Of a stretch of DNA of 64,000 nucleotides, positions 34,500 through 46,984 are shown piece by piece (position 1 is the stretch's first letter; the number at the start of each line of letters is the position of its first letter). The notes under the pieces were generated by a model, which saw only the letters and a list, made by a program, of their open reading frames with translations, searched no databases and was not told where the DNA came from. The translations under genes and the position numbers were made by a program. Source of the stretch: Plantago major (lineage: Eukaryota > Streptophyta > Magnoliopsida > Lamiales > Plantaginaceae); NCBI GenBank assembly GCA_026545765.1, contig CM048839.1, positions 46,670,677 to 46,734,676 of the forward strand. Reading direction: 5' to 3'.

Positions 34500-37400
34500 T
34501 CAGTCCTTAGGCAACTCTATTAATCCAAGATTATATCTTAGGGTCAAGAACCGGCTTTCTTGTAGGGGCTTGGTGAAGATATCTGCAAGTTGGTCTTCTG
34601 TACCAATCTTGAGTATCTCTATATTGCCTTTCTCAACATGGTCTCTGATGAAGTGGTGCCTAACATCAATGTGCTTTGTTCTGGCATGGAACTTGGGGTT
34701 CTGTGTGATTGCAATAGCACTTGTGTTATCACAGAAAATGGGAGTTTTCTCTTCATTGAGTCCATAGTGTCTGAGTTGTTGTTGAATCCACAGAATTTGT
34801 GTTGCACAACAACCAGCAGCAATATATTCAGCCTCTGTGGTAGAAGTTGCAATTGAGTTTTGCTTCTTGCTAAACCATGAGATAAGTCTAGTTCCTAGAA
34901 ACTGACAAGTTCCATAGGTACTTTTCCTATCAAGCATTGATCCAGCATAATCAGCATCTAAGTAACCAGCCAAACTTAATCCACTTTCTTTTGGATACCA
35001 CAAACCTACATTTACAGTACCTTTTACATACCTTAATATTTTCATAGCAATGTTGTAGTGTGATTGCATTGGATTTGTTTGAAACCTAGCACACACTCCA
35101 ACTGCATATTGAATATCAGGTCTGCTTGCAGTAAGGTAAAGTAGTGAGCCTATCAACTTCCTATACTTTTGTTCATCAACACTCTTATCTGATTCAGTAT
35201 AGGTCATCTTGGTTCCTATGCTCATAGGTATCTTAGCATTCTTTTCAGAAGGCTTAAGATTGAATTTTGTGAGCATGTCGTTTGCATACTTTGTCTGACT
35301 AATGAATATTCCATCATTGAGTTGCTTGACTTGCAATCCTAGGAAATAGTTCAATTCTCCCATCATGCTCATCTCAAACATACTTTTCATGAGATTTGCA
35401 AAGTCATCACAAAGTTTTTTGTCCTTAGATCCAAATATAATGTCATCAACATATACTTGAACTAAGAGTAGTTTCCCATCATGATTTAAAGTAAATAAAG
35501 TTTTATCAACTTCACCTTTCTTGAAACCACTTTCCAGAAGGTATTTGGCCAAGGTGTCATACCACGCTCTTGGAGCCTGTTTCAGTCCATATAGAGCTTT
35601 CTGTAGCTTATAGACCATTCTACTTTCTGAGGAAACTTCAAAGCCAGGTGGTTGCTCAACATAAACTTCCTCAGCAAGTTCACCATTCAGGAATGCACTT
35701 TTGACATCCATATGATAAACTTTAAAGTCTTTATGAGCTGCAAAGGCCAGAAAGAGTCTTATTGCATCCAATCTGGCAACTGGTGCATATGACTCATCAA
35801 AATCTAAGCATTCAGTCTGGGTGAATCCCTTGGCAACCAACCTTGCTTTGTTTCTGGTTATTTCACCAGGTTCATTCATCTTGTTTCTGAAAACCCACTT
35901 AGTTCCAATCACAGATATTCCTTCTACAAATGGAACTAGTTTCCTGACTTTGTTTCTCTCAAATTGATCCAACTCTTCTTGCATTGCAGAGATCCAGTCT
36001 TGGTCTCCTAATGCTTCTTCTATAGTTTTAGGTTCAATGTTTGATATGAAACATCCAAAGAGAGAATTAGCATTTTCAGCTATTGCTCTCCTAGTCCTAA
36101 TGCCTTGATTGATTGGTCCAATCACATTTCTTGCGGGATGATCCTTGATCCATCTCATCATGGGTTTAGGGCTAGTAGGGTCAGCATCTATGTGATTTGA
36201 ATGTGAATCACTATGATTATGACTTGATACTTCTTCAGTATCTGGGACATTTTGCACGTTAGTAGGGCGGTAAATGTCTGACACTTGCTCAGTGTGAGAG
36301 CTTTCTGGGACATGCCTGCTAGAGAGGTCATTTCCAGAGTTAGCTCTCTGATGAACATCTTCAGTTTCCATTTCTGGAATTCTCATAGGAAATTCTTCGT
36401 CATGTCTGAGAATCATCTGGTTGTTACTAGGCATTTCATGCTTTTCTTCATCAGAGTCATCCTCCCTTTCCATAATGATGTTTTTCCTTTCTGAGGGTTC
36501 TTCTTCAGTGTCCCTCATTATTAGTTCTTTGAACTTTTCTGAGAGTTCATCAGCAAGAGGTGTTTTCTTGCTTCTTTCATAGAATACAACATGAACTGAT
36601 TCTTCAATTTTCTTTGTTCTTTTGTTGTAAACTCTGTATGCTTTGCTATTCATAGAATAAACAAGAAACACACCTTCATCTGCCTTTGGTTGAAATGTCC
36701 TTAGATACTCTTTTCCATTGTTAAGAACAAAACATCTACAACCAAATACTCTCAGATGTTTGATGTTAGGGGATCTTCCAACCAAGAGTTCATATGGAGT
36801 CTTGTCATGGTGTTTGTTTATCAAACATACATTACGAGTATAGCATCTTTGTGTTTCTGACTTCAACCCAATAAACTTCACTTATTTCAGTGTCAGCTAG
36901 CATTGTTCTTGCTGCTTCTTTAAGGGTTCTATTTTTCCTTTATGCAACACCATTTTGTTGAGGTGTTCTTACAGAGGAAAGTTGGTGTTGTATACCTTTG
37001 CTGGTGCAAAACTCCTTTATGTACTGGTTGACAAACTCAGTACCATGGTCTGTTCTGATTGCAGATACTTTGTCATTTTTCATGACTTCAAGCTTATTCA
37101 ACAAGTTTGGTATCTCCACCCTGGCATCAGATTTTTGCTTCAGAAAGAGAACCCAAGTGAATCTTGAGAAGTCATCTACAACAACCAGACCATACTTCTT
37201 TCCTGCATAACTAGTTACAGATGATTCAAAAATATCCATGTGTAATAGTTACAGTGGTCTAACACTAGAGTGTCTGGTTTTGGACTTGAAAGAGATCTTG
37301 AATTGTTTCCCCATCTGACAGGCAGAACATATACCATCCTTTCTGAAAGATGTTTTGGGAAGGCCAACCACTAACTCTTTATTGGCAAGTTTGTTTAGAG

Positions 37401-37859
37401 TTTTGAAATTCAAATGACTCATTCTTTTGTGTCATAACCAGTGCTCTTCTGTGTGACCTGATTAACTCACCATGAGACATTCTTCAGTTGTGGTAGATGC
37501 CTAATCGGCAACATAAAGACTACCTTTCCGCCGAGCAACCAAGACTGTCTGCTTTGACTCATTGTCAATAAGTTTGCAGTATTTTGCTTTGAATTTCTGA
37601 TGAAACCTTTGTGCATAAGCGGCTCATGCTAAATAGATTGTATTTCATACCCTTAACATGTAATACGTCAGTGATTGTTAGTGATCCCAATTTGACGTTG
37701 CCATATCCCAGAGGGATTTAATTCTCCTCCAGCAAATCTGATGTCTGGTCCATTGTTGCAAGCTTTGTAGTTAACCAGATTTGCTTTGTCTCCTGTCATG
37801 TGCTTTCCGCATCCACTATCAAATAGCCATTGAGCCTTAGTCCAAGAGGCGTTCTGCAC
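34500..37859 (-). pseudogene. pol: Copia-1 pol: protease, integrase, reverse transcriptase, RNase H
   Basis: Protease (about 37,859-37,668) has the WLFDSGCGKHMTGD active site. Integrase starts with a zinc-binding region (SHLNFKTLNKLANKEL, CSACQMGKQ at about 37,430-37,300, frame-broken). Its core (37,239-36,940) has FSRFTWVLFL, RTDHGTEF and PQQNGV. A break at about 36,940-36,881 is followed by a 793-codon frame. This frame carries the integrase tail ([20 protein letters not shown]), RT with [15 protein letters not shown] and YVDD at about 35,441-35,455, and RNase H with [19 protein letters not shown] and ending [14 protein letters not shown]-RNase H is uninterrupted, so this is a young copy. 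The order protease-integrase-RT identifies Ty1/copia. Confidence 0.93.
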
Positions 37860-38136
37860 AAAACAGGAAACAGGAGTTAGGTTCTTGTTTCAAAGATAGA
37901 ACCACTTAGACTGAACATTCTTCCAGTAGGAATCCACATTTTAGTGAATATCTTGGGAGTTTGTTTTTGTCTAGCTCGATCAGAAGGAGATGTAATGAAA
38001 TCAGTAAATTTGATCTCATTTTTCCTCTTTGGGGTGTTACTAGGTGTTCCCTTTGGTGCTTTATGGACCCTGGGTTTCTGGGATTGCTTTTCAGCAAGCT
38101 TAGCTTTTCTGCCCAGGTTCCTTCTAGCTCTGGCAT

Positions 38137-40386
38137 TCAGTTTTTCAGTGGCTTGAGAATTCTTCCACTCCTGTCTATTGCTACGTGCAATATCAGCCTT
38201 GCGCCATTGTTCTTGTCCTTCCTTATATCGTTGTAGAAGGATCTTTCCAATAGCACGATAGCCAATGCCACTTCGAACACCTTTGGCTTTCTGAATGCGT
38301 TCTTCAGAAGCCTTACTAGTTTTTGCACCATCTTTATTTTCATAAATGGTATAGTAGAGAATTTGCCTATTCCAACAATTCTTCCCTTTCTAGTAATGTA
38401 GCAATGTGGATGGTTGCATGTCTGAGGATTTCTTTTCTTTTCAGAAATCTTATCCACATGTTTCTTGTGAACTTGTTGTTCTTTCAAAGGCTGGGTTGCT
38501 ACTCCTTTTCCTTTGTCAACTACCTTAGCTTTTTGACCAATGCTGTAGGTGGTTGAAGAACCATTCTGTTGAATTTTTACAAAGGTCGACCTTTCATCAC
38601 TCTTCTTCAGATGAGATGAATTACTTGATTTTTCATCAAGTCCAAGTCCACCTTTCTCAGAGGGGTCTCTCAGATAGGATTGAACCTCAGTGAGAGTGTC
38701 ACTAGCCTTTGCATAAGATTGGAAAGATAGCTCTTTCTTTCTAAGTTCTTCATTCTCAGAAAGTAGCTTCATCATTTTCTCATTAAGTTTATCCAAGGCT
38801 AGTTTGTGAGAATTTTAATTCTCAGATATCTGAGCTTTCAGAAAGGCTATTTCAGCGTTCTTGCTCTCAGATACTCTGGTTAGCTCAGAAACCTCTTTTT
38901 CAAGAGTTTCTTTGCTTTCCTCTAGAATTATGGTTTTGGATTGTGCTTCCAGAAATTCTTTCTCATAACGATCCAATTCAGTTTTGACCAATTCCAGATC
39001 CTCAATTCCATCATCACTTTCATAGTACAAAAATTGTGAATTATTAGTTACCTCATCAGCCATAAGACACATTTCAATGTTGGAGATGTCTGGACCAGCA
39101 ATCTCAGCAACTCCACACATTTCATTTTTCTTAAGGCCGAAGTCGATTACATCGTGGGTGATTCCACACAATTCTGGTGATGGTAGGTTTGAGTCATCTG
39201 AGTCTCCTTCTTCGGAATCTGTCTCAATGTCTAGAGCATCAAGTTGAATTTGAATCTTCTTCCTTTCTTTAGTCAGTAAGGCCCTTTGATTTCTCTTGAA
39301 ATTTCTTCTGTCCTTCTTGTCACCTGTTTTGAGCTTGTTTAAAGCTGGACAATCTCTGTTGAAGTGACCAGGCTTTTGACAATAGAAGCAGATATCATTT
39401 CCTATCTCTGCAGTTTCAGTACTAACACCTTTCTGAATGGGGTTGTTCAGAGAGTTGTTCATTTGTATGTTCTTGTACTGATGATAGTTTGGGCCAAGAT
39501 GCTTTTTCAGCTTTTCTTTAGCTTTTCTTCTCTCAATCTCTTGACTCACAAATTTCTTCATGTGTCTTACTACAAGAGCATTTTCTTCAGATGTATCTTT
39601 GGTATTCTTCTTTTCAGAAGTACCTTGAGAAACTAGAGCAACACTTTGCAACTTTTCAGCTGTTTGTTCTCTCTGAGTTGTCTCATAATCTACAGTAGCA
39701 AGATGAGAGAAGAGCTCTACTGGAGTAATATTTGGCATCCCTTGGTTAAAATAAAAGAATTTCGTGTGTTCCCAGTTGTGATTAAGACTTCTGACAATGG
39801 TCTAATCTTTTCTGACTGAGAGTATTTATTGCTTTCACCAAGTGCAACCATATCACTCATAAGAGTGGTAAACCTGAAATCAAGTTCTTCCAGAGTTTCA
39901 GTGGGACCTTGTTTGAAGTTTTGAACTTTCAATTTAAGAACTTCGAACTTGTTTTCCTTGGTTTTCTCAGATCCTGCACAGATTTCTTCAATCAATTGCC
40001 AGGCAACTTTCGTCGTTTTAGCACCCCACAGTTTACACTATATGTGTTCAGGTGTCGATCTGATGATTATATTACGAGCTTGACCATCCAACCTGTGTCT
40101 CTTGGCATCTTCAGATTTCCAGAGCTCTCTTGGCTTGTCTTCATACACAATGCTTCCATGAGCAACACGTATCACTAGCAGCCGCATCCTCACTTCCATC
40201 TTCCTTATCTGAGGATTTTCTTCCATCAGACACCTCAGTAACTTGTCTAAGTTGTCTGATTTTGATAGGCCCTTCGTTGATGATATAGATCATCTCATCA
40301 CTAATGGCCTCCAGATGGAGCATCATGTTGTTCTTCCATTTCTCGTAGTTTTCTGGCTTCAGAATGGGTGCATCACTCAGAGACAT
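38137..40386 (-). pseudogene. gag: Copia-1 Gag with long coiled-coil tail
   Basis: The start MSLSDAP is at 40,386. The capsid-like part includes PENYEKWKNNMMLHLEAI and, after a frame break, LEELDFRFTTLMSDMVALGE (UBN2/copia gag type). A zinc knuckle, CFYCQKPGHFNRDC (about 39,390-39,350), is followed by an acidic stretch and a coiled coil (LELVKTELDRYEKEFLEA and on), then GLGLDEK and a Lys-rich end. Breaks are near 40,150, a frameshift near 39,730 and an in-frame TAA at 38,815-38,817. The very long coiled-coil gag tail fits Sireviruses. Confidence 0.85.
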
Positions 40387-40489
40387 ACCTGCACACTTAA
40401 CACACAAATTATATAGTCCTCAGAAAGGGACAAAGTTCCTTCACCTATATGGGGATCTAGGTTCAGTGCAGAAGGCTTGTGAACCTCCT

Positions 40490-40501
40490 GCTCTGATACC
40501 A
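40490..40501 (-). promoter_or_regulatory. Primer-binding site of copia-1
   Basis: The minus strand reads TGGTATCAGAGC, matching the 3' end of initiator Met-tRNA, two bases inside the 5' LTR. Confidence 0.92.
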
Positions 40502-40503
40502 CT

Positions 40504-41953
40504 TGTTGGTCCAGATAACGGCAAAGTAAAAGACTAGGGGGGGGGGGGGATAAATAGTCTTTTAAAACTTTTATCGATAAACACAATTTCTCAGAAACCT
40601 GGGGGGGGGGGTTTCTGATACTTAAATTCAGAGCGCGGAAGACTTTAAGATAGATAAGTGTAGAAACAATAAGTTTATGTGTGTGCTTTGCTGAAATGTA
40701 AATACAGAAAGGTAAATGACACAGCAAGTATAGTGGTATCTGGAGGTGGTGTAATCCTCTAACTAATCCACTTCGGTCTTTCTGAGACCTAGAATTCACT
40801 AGAACAGATAATTGAGTTCACCTTACAATAATCCTATTCTAAGATTCCTAAACAAATGGTTCCCAACCAAATGTTGCCCCTGAGTTATTCCCCAGCTCCT
40901 AGAGCTAAGTACTTCCTCTACTCAGATAACCTTGGAGTTATTCCCTGATTTCCCTAATCAAGTACTTCCTCTACTCCACGCCTTGTTGGTGTTGGTTATA
41001 AGGTTTTTTCAGAGAGGCTTCTCGTATAACTTTTCAGTTATGTTTTCAGAGAGCTTGGTAGAACAAGACTACTTAATACACTTGTTCAGTGGATGGCAGT
41101 CTGCTCTTTTCTGACCCAAGTAATTGATGTCCGTTCTGGAGAATGAGCTTCAGAAAGGGTATCTGACAGTTCAACTCTTTCACGAATAACAATCTCTTGT
41201 TAAGGTTCAGGAAAACTTTGAACTACTAGTGATTCTTCAAGCAACAAAAAGCTTTCAGAAAGGGTAGTAGAGTGCTTGAGAGAATACTTTGCTTGATGGT
41301 AAGTTTGCAAGATAGAGCATTTGTAAGTTGTAAGTTGTAAGTTGTAATTCTTAGCATCTAAGTTTGTGATATATATAGATAAATTTGAGAGGAATTTGAA
41401 TTATATCCGTTGTGCTCTCTATCAAATTATATCCATTTATATCTTGAACTATGTACTCAGAAGTCACTATCTCATTTTTCAGAGAGGACTTGCTTTTTAC
41501 AGCATTTCTGCCGATGTATTTAATGCATAGTACTGTTCATTGTCCTTTAGTCTCAACGGATACAAGAGCCTTTCTGATGGCTTGCATGCTCCTTATTCAT
41601 AATGTCATATGTCTAGAACCTTATTTCAAATGTAAGTAAATACACTTAAGTGAGGATTAAGGACATAGTCTTTCTGAGTTAGACTTAAACTTTGATGTCT
41701 TCATAAATCTTGTGCCATCTTCAGTCTTCTAATCTTCAGATAAGCTCCATTGCTAGGATTGATCTTCATGGTCTTCTTGAAATAAAAATTACACTCGGAG
41801 ACCTATAATCATAATACAAGATTTACTAGACTACTCATACTCAGTGATATCCTCTTTTACAATGTTCAAGTGAACCAAGAGTACTTAATCACCTTTCTGG
41901 CCAAGATAAGAACATGTGATGAGTGATCAAAATACTAACAGATATTCCTAACA
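40504..41953 (-). repeat. 5' LTR of copia-1
   Basis: It runs from TGTTGGTCC (plus-strand left edge) to TTCCTAACA. It holds two G runs (about 40,538 and 40,601) with about 60 bp between them, and a GTAAGTT triplication near 41,325. CTATATATATC on the minus strand at about 41,370-41,378 may be the TATA box. TTTCTGA or TCAGAAA words occur about eight times. Confidence 0.93.
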
Positions 41954-42912
41954 GTAATATAAACAACAATGTTCAAATACGAATAACAGAAAGTACTGGG
42001 AAGTCAAATCCAGCGACATACAACATAAACGACAAAAGAAATAACTCATAAGACAACAACATCCAGAGTTTCGCCATCCAACATGAAACTACTAAGTGGT
42101 ACCAGCTCCATCAACACCCCCCTCCGAGCAACCATCATACTGACCTGGGAACTCCACCCCATGCTCAGTCAAATACATTTCACACATCTTGACCCTCTCA
42201 TGATAATAGCTAACGGACTCCCCTCTCTCTATGGCTTTCAAACAGAACCCGCGCTCACTCAGGATCAGTTGATGGTCTCCATTTTGCTTCAGTTTAAATA
42301 GCAACAGCTCCAACCTCTTATTCTCCTCCTCAGCAGATGCTAGTTCCATCTCAGCTCTAGCGGCTTTAGCCGCCTCACCCCTAGCTATGATTAACTCTTC
42401 CTTGACAACGCCTAACTCCTCAACCAAGCTCGCTGCATGTTTCTGAGCACTCTCTTTGGCCGCATTGGATTTCTCCTTCCCCGCCTTAAGCATCGCTTTG
42501 GAATGATGCAAAGCCTTGTTTTCCTCTCGGAGAGAAGCTAGCTCCTTCTCCACAACCTTGCGTACATAAGCAATGCCCCTTGTGGCCTACAACATCAAAA
42601 CATTCGAAAACCTACAAACTCACAAATAACAAAGGAAAGTGATCAACAACCACGTGGATTACCTTGAGCGACGACTCCAATGAATACGAAAGCAAGCAGC
42701 TCAACCCCTCCTTGCCCAACTCCTCAAGGTTATCCAGTTTGGCCTTCCTTCCATGACACAAAGTTAGGTCACCCAGGTCAAGTGAGTAAAGGTCTCCATC
42801 AATATCAAATACGTCGCCCAGTGAAAGGTTGTCAGTCGCCACGTCGTGGGCCTTAGAAATGGCGTAACTACCTCTTGCCCAGCCAGGATATGAGTAGTGA
42901 TGGCCCTTTTAG

Positions 42913-44096
42913 CACTACAAGAAATTACTGAAAAAACGATGGAAAGGGGCGACGGATAAATTTTATCCGTCGCCTATGTAGCGATGAATCGCTAAGGGTA
43001 GCGACGGATTTAGTCCGTCGCTACCCTTAGCGACGGATAAAAGTTATCCGTCGCTACAGAGCGACGGATAATTTTATCCGTCGCTACTTTTGTTGACCAT
43101 AATAATAAAATTTTTTTTTAGCGACGGATAGATCTATCCGTCGCTAAATATAGCGACGGATAGATGTAGCGATGGATAGATCTATCCGTCGCTATATAGC
43201 CGGAAAATAAAAAAAAATAAAAAAGGTTAGCGACGGATAGATCTAGATCTATCCATCGCTAAAAGCCTAAAAAATATAATATATCTCCACCACCACCTCC
43301 TTTCCTCCACCACTTCTCCTCCATTTCTCCTCTCCTCCTCCTCCACCACCATCTCCACCACCACCGAACCACCACACTGCCACCACCACCATCCTCCACC
43401 ACCACCATCTCCTCCACCACCTCCTTTCCTCCACCACCTATCCTCCATTTCTCCTCTCCTCCTCCACCACCATCTCCTCCACCACCTCCTTTCCTCCTCC
43501 CACCACCACCGCACCACACCCACCGCACCACCATCCTCCACCACCACCCTGCCACCACCACCATCTCCTCCACCACCTCCTTTCCTCCTCCCACCACCAC
43601 CGCACCACCACTGCCACCACCACCTTTCTCCTCCCACCACACTGCCACCGTACGAATACAAATTGGATACGAATTAATCCGTATACGAATATAAAAATTC
43701 GAATACGAATTGGATACAAATTAATCCGTATACGAATACAAATCAATATCTCGTATACGAATACAAATTAGATACGAATTAATCCGTATATGAATATAAA
43801 AATTCGAATACGGATTTTATTTTTTTAAAAAAAATAGCAATGTAACGACGGATAGATCTATCCGTCGCCACGTGTTCTATCCGTCGCCAATAATCAATTT
43901 AAAAAAAAAGTCAAAAATGATAATCCGTCGTCCAATCCGTCGCGAATTGGACAACGGATTATCTATCCGTCGTCCAAGTTCCAGGGGGCGACGGATTTTC
44001 TATCCGTCGCCCGATCCGTCGCCATAGCTGTGGCGACGGATCGCTGGCCTTATGCGATGGATCTATCCGTCGCCCCAGCCAAGTTTTTTTGTAGTG
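42913..44096. mobile_element. Non-autonomous CACTA element
   Basis: The ends CACTACAAGAAAT and TTTTTTTGTAGTG are inverted, and TAG is duplicated at 42,910-42,912 and 44,097-44,099. Sub-terminal regions are filled with GCGACGGAT / ATCCGTCGC words, often as perfect palindromes around ATAGATCTAT. The middle is a CCACCACC/CTCCTCC simple repeat and a ATACGAATT-type repeat. No transposase is present. It interrupts an exon of the antisense gene. Confidence 0.93.
43284..43820. repeat. Simple repeats inside the CACTA element
   Basis: Positions 43,284-43,650 are (CCACCA/CTCCTC)n with longer units such as CTCCACCACCTCCTTTCCTC repeated. Positions 43,650-43,820 repeat a unit like ATACGAATTGGATACGAATT. 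Gly/Trp-rich frames here are artefacts. Confidence 0.85.
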
Positions 44097-45197
44097 TAGG
44101 GCTCAACCGGGTCCTGGGAGGACGCAAAACATCCCCAGTGAGGCCGCTCGGTAGCTCGATCGCCAGGCTATCCAAGGGAGCGCCAGAAGGGCCCCCTTCC
44201 AATTCTGGAGAACTCATCCTCGACTTTTTCGCATAACGCTCTAACAAGCTGTCAGCCTTCCTAACTGGAGCCGCGGTGGTTTTCGACCTCGCTACCCTGT
44301 CAGCGTACTCATCTCCGTTGCCTGTCCACACATAAAATGAAAGAACGACGCTGTCACAATTGAGCGCGAAAACATTTCAAAGCGATATAACGGACCTAAG
44401 CAAGTGATTACCTCCAAACCGCTGAATGACGGTGTGCCACATGCTGTATTTCTTCCGCGTGGCTGGACTCAAGAGATGGTCAATCGCTCTAGTCACGCTG
44501 GAGACATCTCTTATCCCATTAACCACCTTGTCCCCATCACCTAGCATGTCCTTCCGCACATGAGTACCTGTAAGGAAGAACGCTCAAATGCTAATCCAGT
44601 CCGAAAAATGCAAGGGGAAAGTAAAACACACAAAATGGAAAAAACAACCAAACTCACAAGTAGGCTTCCACGATGTTAAAGACCCTGCCAAGTCACCCGA
44701 CCCGAACACATGCTCGCTACTCACAAAAAAGTATCTTTCCTTCCAAGCCGACCTGTCAAACGCATTGCCAATCTAAAAGCGCCATCAACTCCCGGCCTCG
44801 AGTTAGTCTGAATACGACCCCGATCCGTTGAGACATACTTCACAGTGTAGAAGTGACAAAAGGTGTCAACGGACATCTGAACGTTCATGACATCACCTAG
44901 TACCTGCATCCCGAGAATAACCCTCCAAGCGTTGGGCATCAGTTGACCGGGTGCGACCTTGAGATAATTGAGCACATCAACTACGAACTTGGGAAGCGGA
45001 AGTCTAAGCCCAATCTTGAAAGTGATTTCATACAATCACACCATCCCCGGGATGTCCCAATCAGCTCGCTGGTCCGCATAGGGAAGCCGAGATCCGGGGC
45101 TCTCTGGAATTCCATAGAGACCCCTCAAGTACAACATATCCGCCTTAGTAAGAATTGATGGTGGGCTGATGGACAGGATACCAGTAGGTTGACCCAT

Positions 45198-46680
45198 AGC
45201 AAGCAAAGACCCATTATGCGAGTCTTGGCCAGTAACCCCAGTCGACTATGAACACACAACCAGTATGTTCGAACACTCTTCCATAATCTACCTACATCCA
45301 AGTTTAAAACAAGGAGAAAGCTTCATTCAAAAAATCCATGTAAAAGCCCAACTCAGTTCGACATGGAATTTACAAGCCGACAGACATGATAGACCTCAAA
45401 CGCAACACCCTTCGCCAACATAGGCCAAAAAGATATGTAACGTTTATGTATGCCAAGCAAGGTATCCAATATATTAGCTCTACAACAACCCATCAACATA
45501 CTCATTTGCAAACAAAGCATCACAGCATGAATATTTCCAAAAAGCAAGACTAAAATATCCATAAACATGCTCATTCGCGAAAATGGTGCGACGTCACAAA
45601 ATTTAATATCCAAATCGATTTCACCGAATACCGGTTGATACAAAAGGCAACATACGTGTTTACTCTACGACATTACTTCAAAGCAAAAAGGTCCATCCGC
45701 TCTTGAAAAGTAGAAAACAACTTACGATTTGCCTAAGTGGGTCCACAATGACCTATCCAAGCTCCAACGATAGCACCACTCTCCTGCTAGCCGAACAAAT
45801 CCAAGTTTAAATCCCACCAAGTGCACTCCTACATAACCAAGACATTGAGTCATACAAAAGAAAACGCGGATTCTAACCGCCAAAACATCGAATCAAACCT
45901 CAAAATCCAAACATGATCCATAAATAGGAATTTCAACAAATCAAATCCTGCAGGCGCAAAACCAAACATAGACTCAAATATTTCATACGAACTCCACTTA
46001 CAAAATCGATCCTACATGAGCCGTCTATCCAAAGTGTGGGTCACAACTCCAAATACATGATTCGCTGTATAATACATTTCTTATGCAACGAAAATGCCGC
46101 ATCCCAAAGTATACCAGATGCTTTCTAAAAATGCTAACTGGAATAGAAATGGAACTATTTATCCCTCTACTATCCTTCAGTCACTATAACTCATCCAATT
46201 AGCATACAACCCAGCTCGAGCTCAGAAAATAAGCAGAGACATATAAAAATAAAATCCAACAAGAGATAGTCTCTCCCAAAAATCCAGCAGACAAAAAAAA
46301 AAAAAAAATGCGATGAACAGTAAAACGGGCAAACTCACCGGAAATTCTCCATTCTCCGGGAATCAAACACACGCAGCACACCGAAATCCTCCACAAACAC
46401 CTCCCTTCTCCGCCTCTCTCCCTCAGCTTCCTCTCCTCCGTCCTCACCGGAATCCTCCAGCCGCACCCGCTTCATCTTCTCCTACACGCACAGTCCGCTC
46501 ACCAGAGCGCACCGCCTCTCTCGGATCTACTCTCCTTCCGCCTCTCCTCTCCGTTCTCGTACTGAATGCAAGTATGCAACTGAATTGGGTGTTAAAGGAG
46601 AAAATATGGAGATGGGCTGGGAAAAGTATTTGGCATTTTGGAGGAGATGAGAAAATGTCAGTGTGTATTAGTGTGTGAAT
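45198..46680 (-). promoter_or_regulatory. Upstream region and possible 5'-UTR intron of the antisense gene
   Basis: No protein is encoded. On the minus strand, 46,640-46,339 is a purine/GC-richer leader-like stretch ending CCG|GTGAGT. The region down to 45,292 is AT-rich and ends in TTAAACTTGGATGTAG, a fair acceptor, about 95 bp before the ATG at 45,197. This would be a 1.05-kb leader intron and places a promoter near 46.7 kb. A poly-A run (46,294-46,308) lies inside. This is inferred from signals only. Confidence 0.4.
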
Positions 46681-46785
46681 TGTGTTGGCATTAGTTGAAA
46701 CAAATTTCAAATTTTAAGGTTTTGACCCAAATTGATCAATTGTGAAAAAATACAAGTCAAGATCTTATCCAATACTTGTTAATAC

Positions 46786-46975
46786 TCCAACTCGGGCAAT
46801 GCAAGCACCCATTCGGGCAAGGCAAGCACACATTCGGGCAAGGTGAGCACCAATTCGGGCAAGCCATGCACCAATTTAGACAAGGCAAGCACCAATCTGA
46901 ATTCGGGCAAGGCATGCACCAATTCAGGCAAGGCATGCTCCATTCGGGCAAGTCGTACCCCAATCCGGGCAAGTC
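46786..46975 (+). repeat. About 21-bp minisatellite
   Basis: About nine imperfect copies of ATTCGGGCAAGGCAAGCACC lie in the Tat-like element between the antisense gene and the 3' LTR. Confidence 0.85.
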
Positions 46976-46984
46976 ATCTTATTC

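Larger units (their letters stand above)
26969..41953 (-). mobile_element. Copia-1: Sirevirus-like Ty1/copia retrotransposon
   Basis: The element reads on the minus strand and is flanked by GTAAT duplications (26,964-26,968 and 41,954-41,958). In its own direction it has the 5' LTR (41,953-40,504), an initiator-Met primer-binding site, gag with zinc knuckle and long coiled coil, protease, integrase, RT and RNase H. A huge extra ORF, a purine tract and the 3' LTR (28,341-26,969) follow. The large gag tail with GLGLDEK, and an ORF between pol and the 3' LTR, fit Sireviruses. It sits between pol and the antisense gene of the Tat-like element. Each gene carries a few stops or frameshifts. Confidence 0.93.
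42092..45197 (-). pseudogene. Antisense spliced gene of the Tat-like element (Transposase_28-like)
   Basis: The gene lies between pol and the 3' LTR, opposite to pol. Exon A (ATG 45,197 to 44,658) begins MGQPTGILSISPPSIL and carries IGLRLPLPKFVVDVLNYL and LGDVMNVQMSVDTFCHF, the pattern of Transposase_28 ('putative gypsy type transposon') proteins. It has one TGA in the place of a Trp and a frameshift near 44,765. Intron 44,657-44,568, exon B 44,567-44,412, intron 44,411-44,322 and exon C from 44,321 all use GT-AG with consistent phase 1. Exon C is split by the CACTA element at 44,096/42,913 and frame-shifted near 42,870. It continues to 42,663; intron 42,662-42,587 follows. The last exon (42,586-42,092) is a coiled coil ending VEFPGQYDG. 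The role is unknown. Confidence 0.8.

Noticed and set aside
43227..43746. Overlapping Gly/Trp/Arg-rich ORFs on the minus strand
   Set aside because: They are translations of the CCACCA/CTCCTC simple repeat inside the CACTA element.
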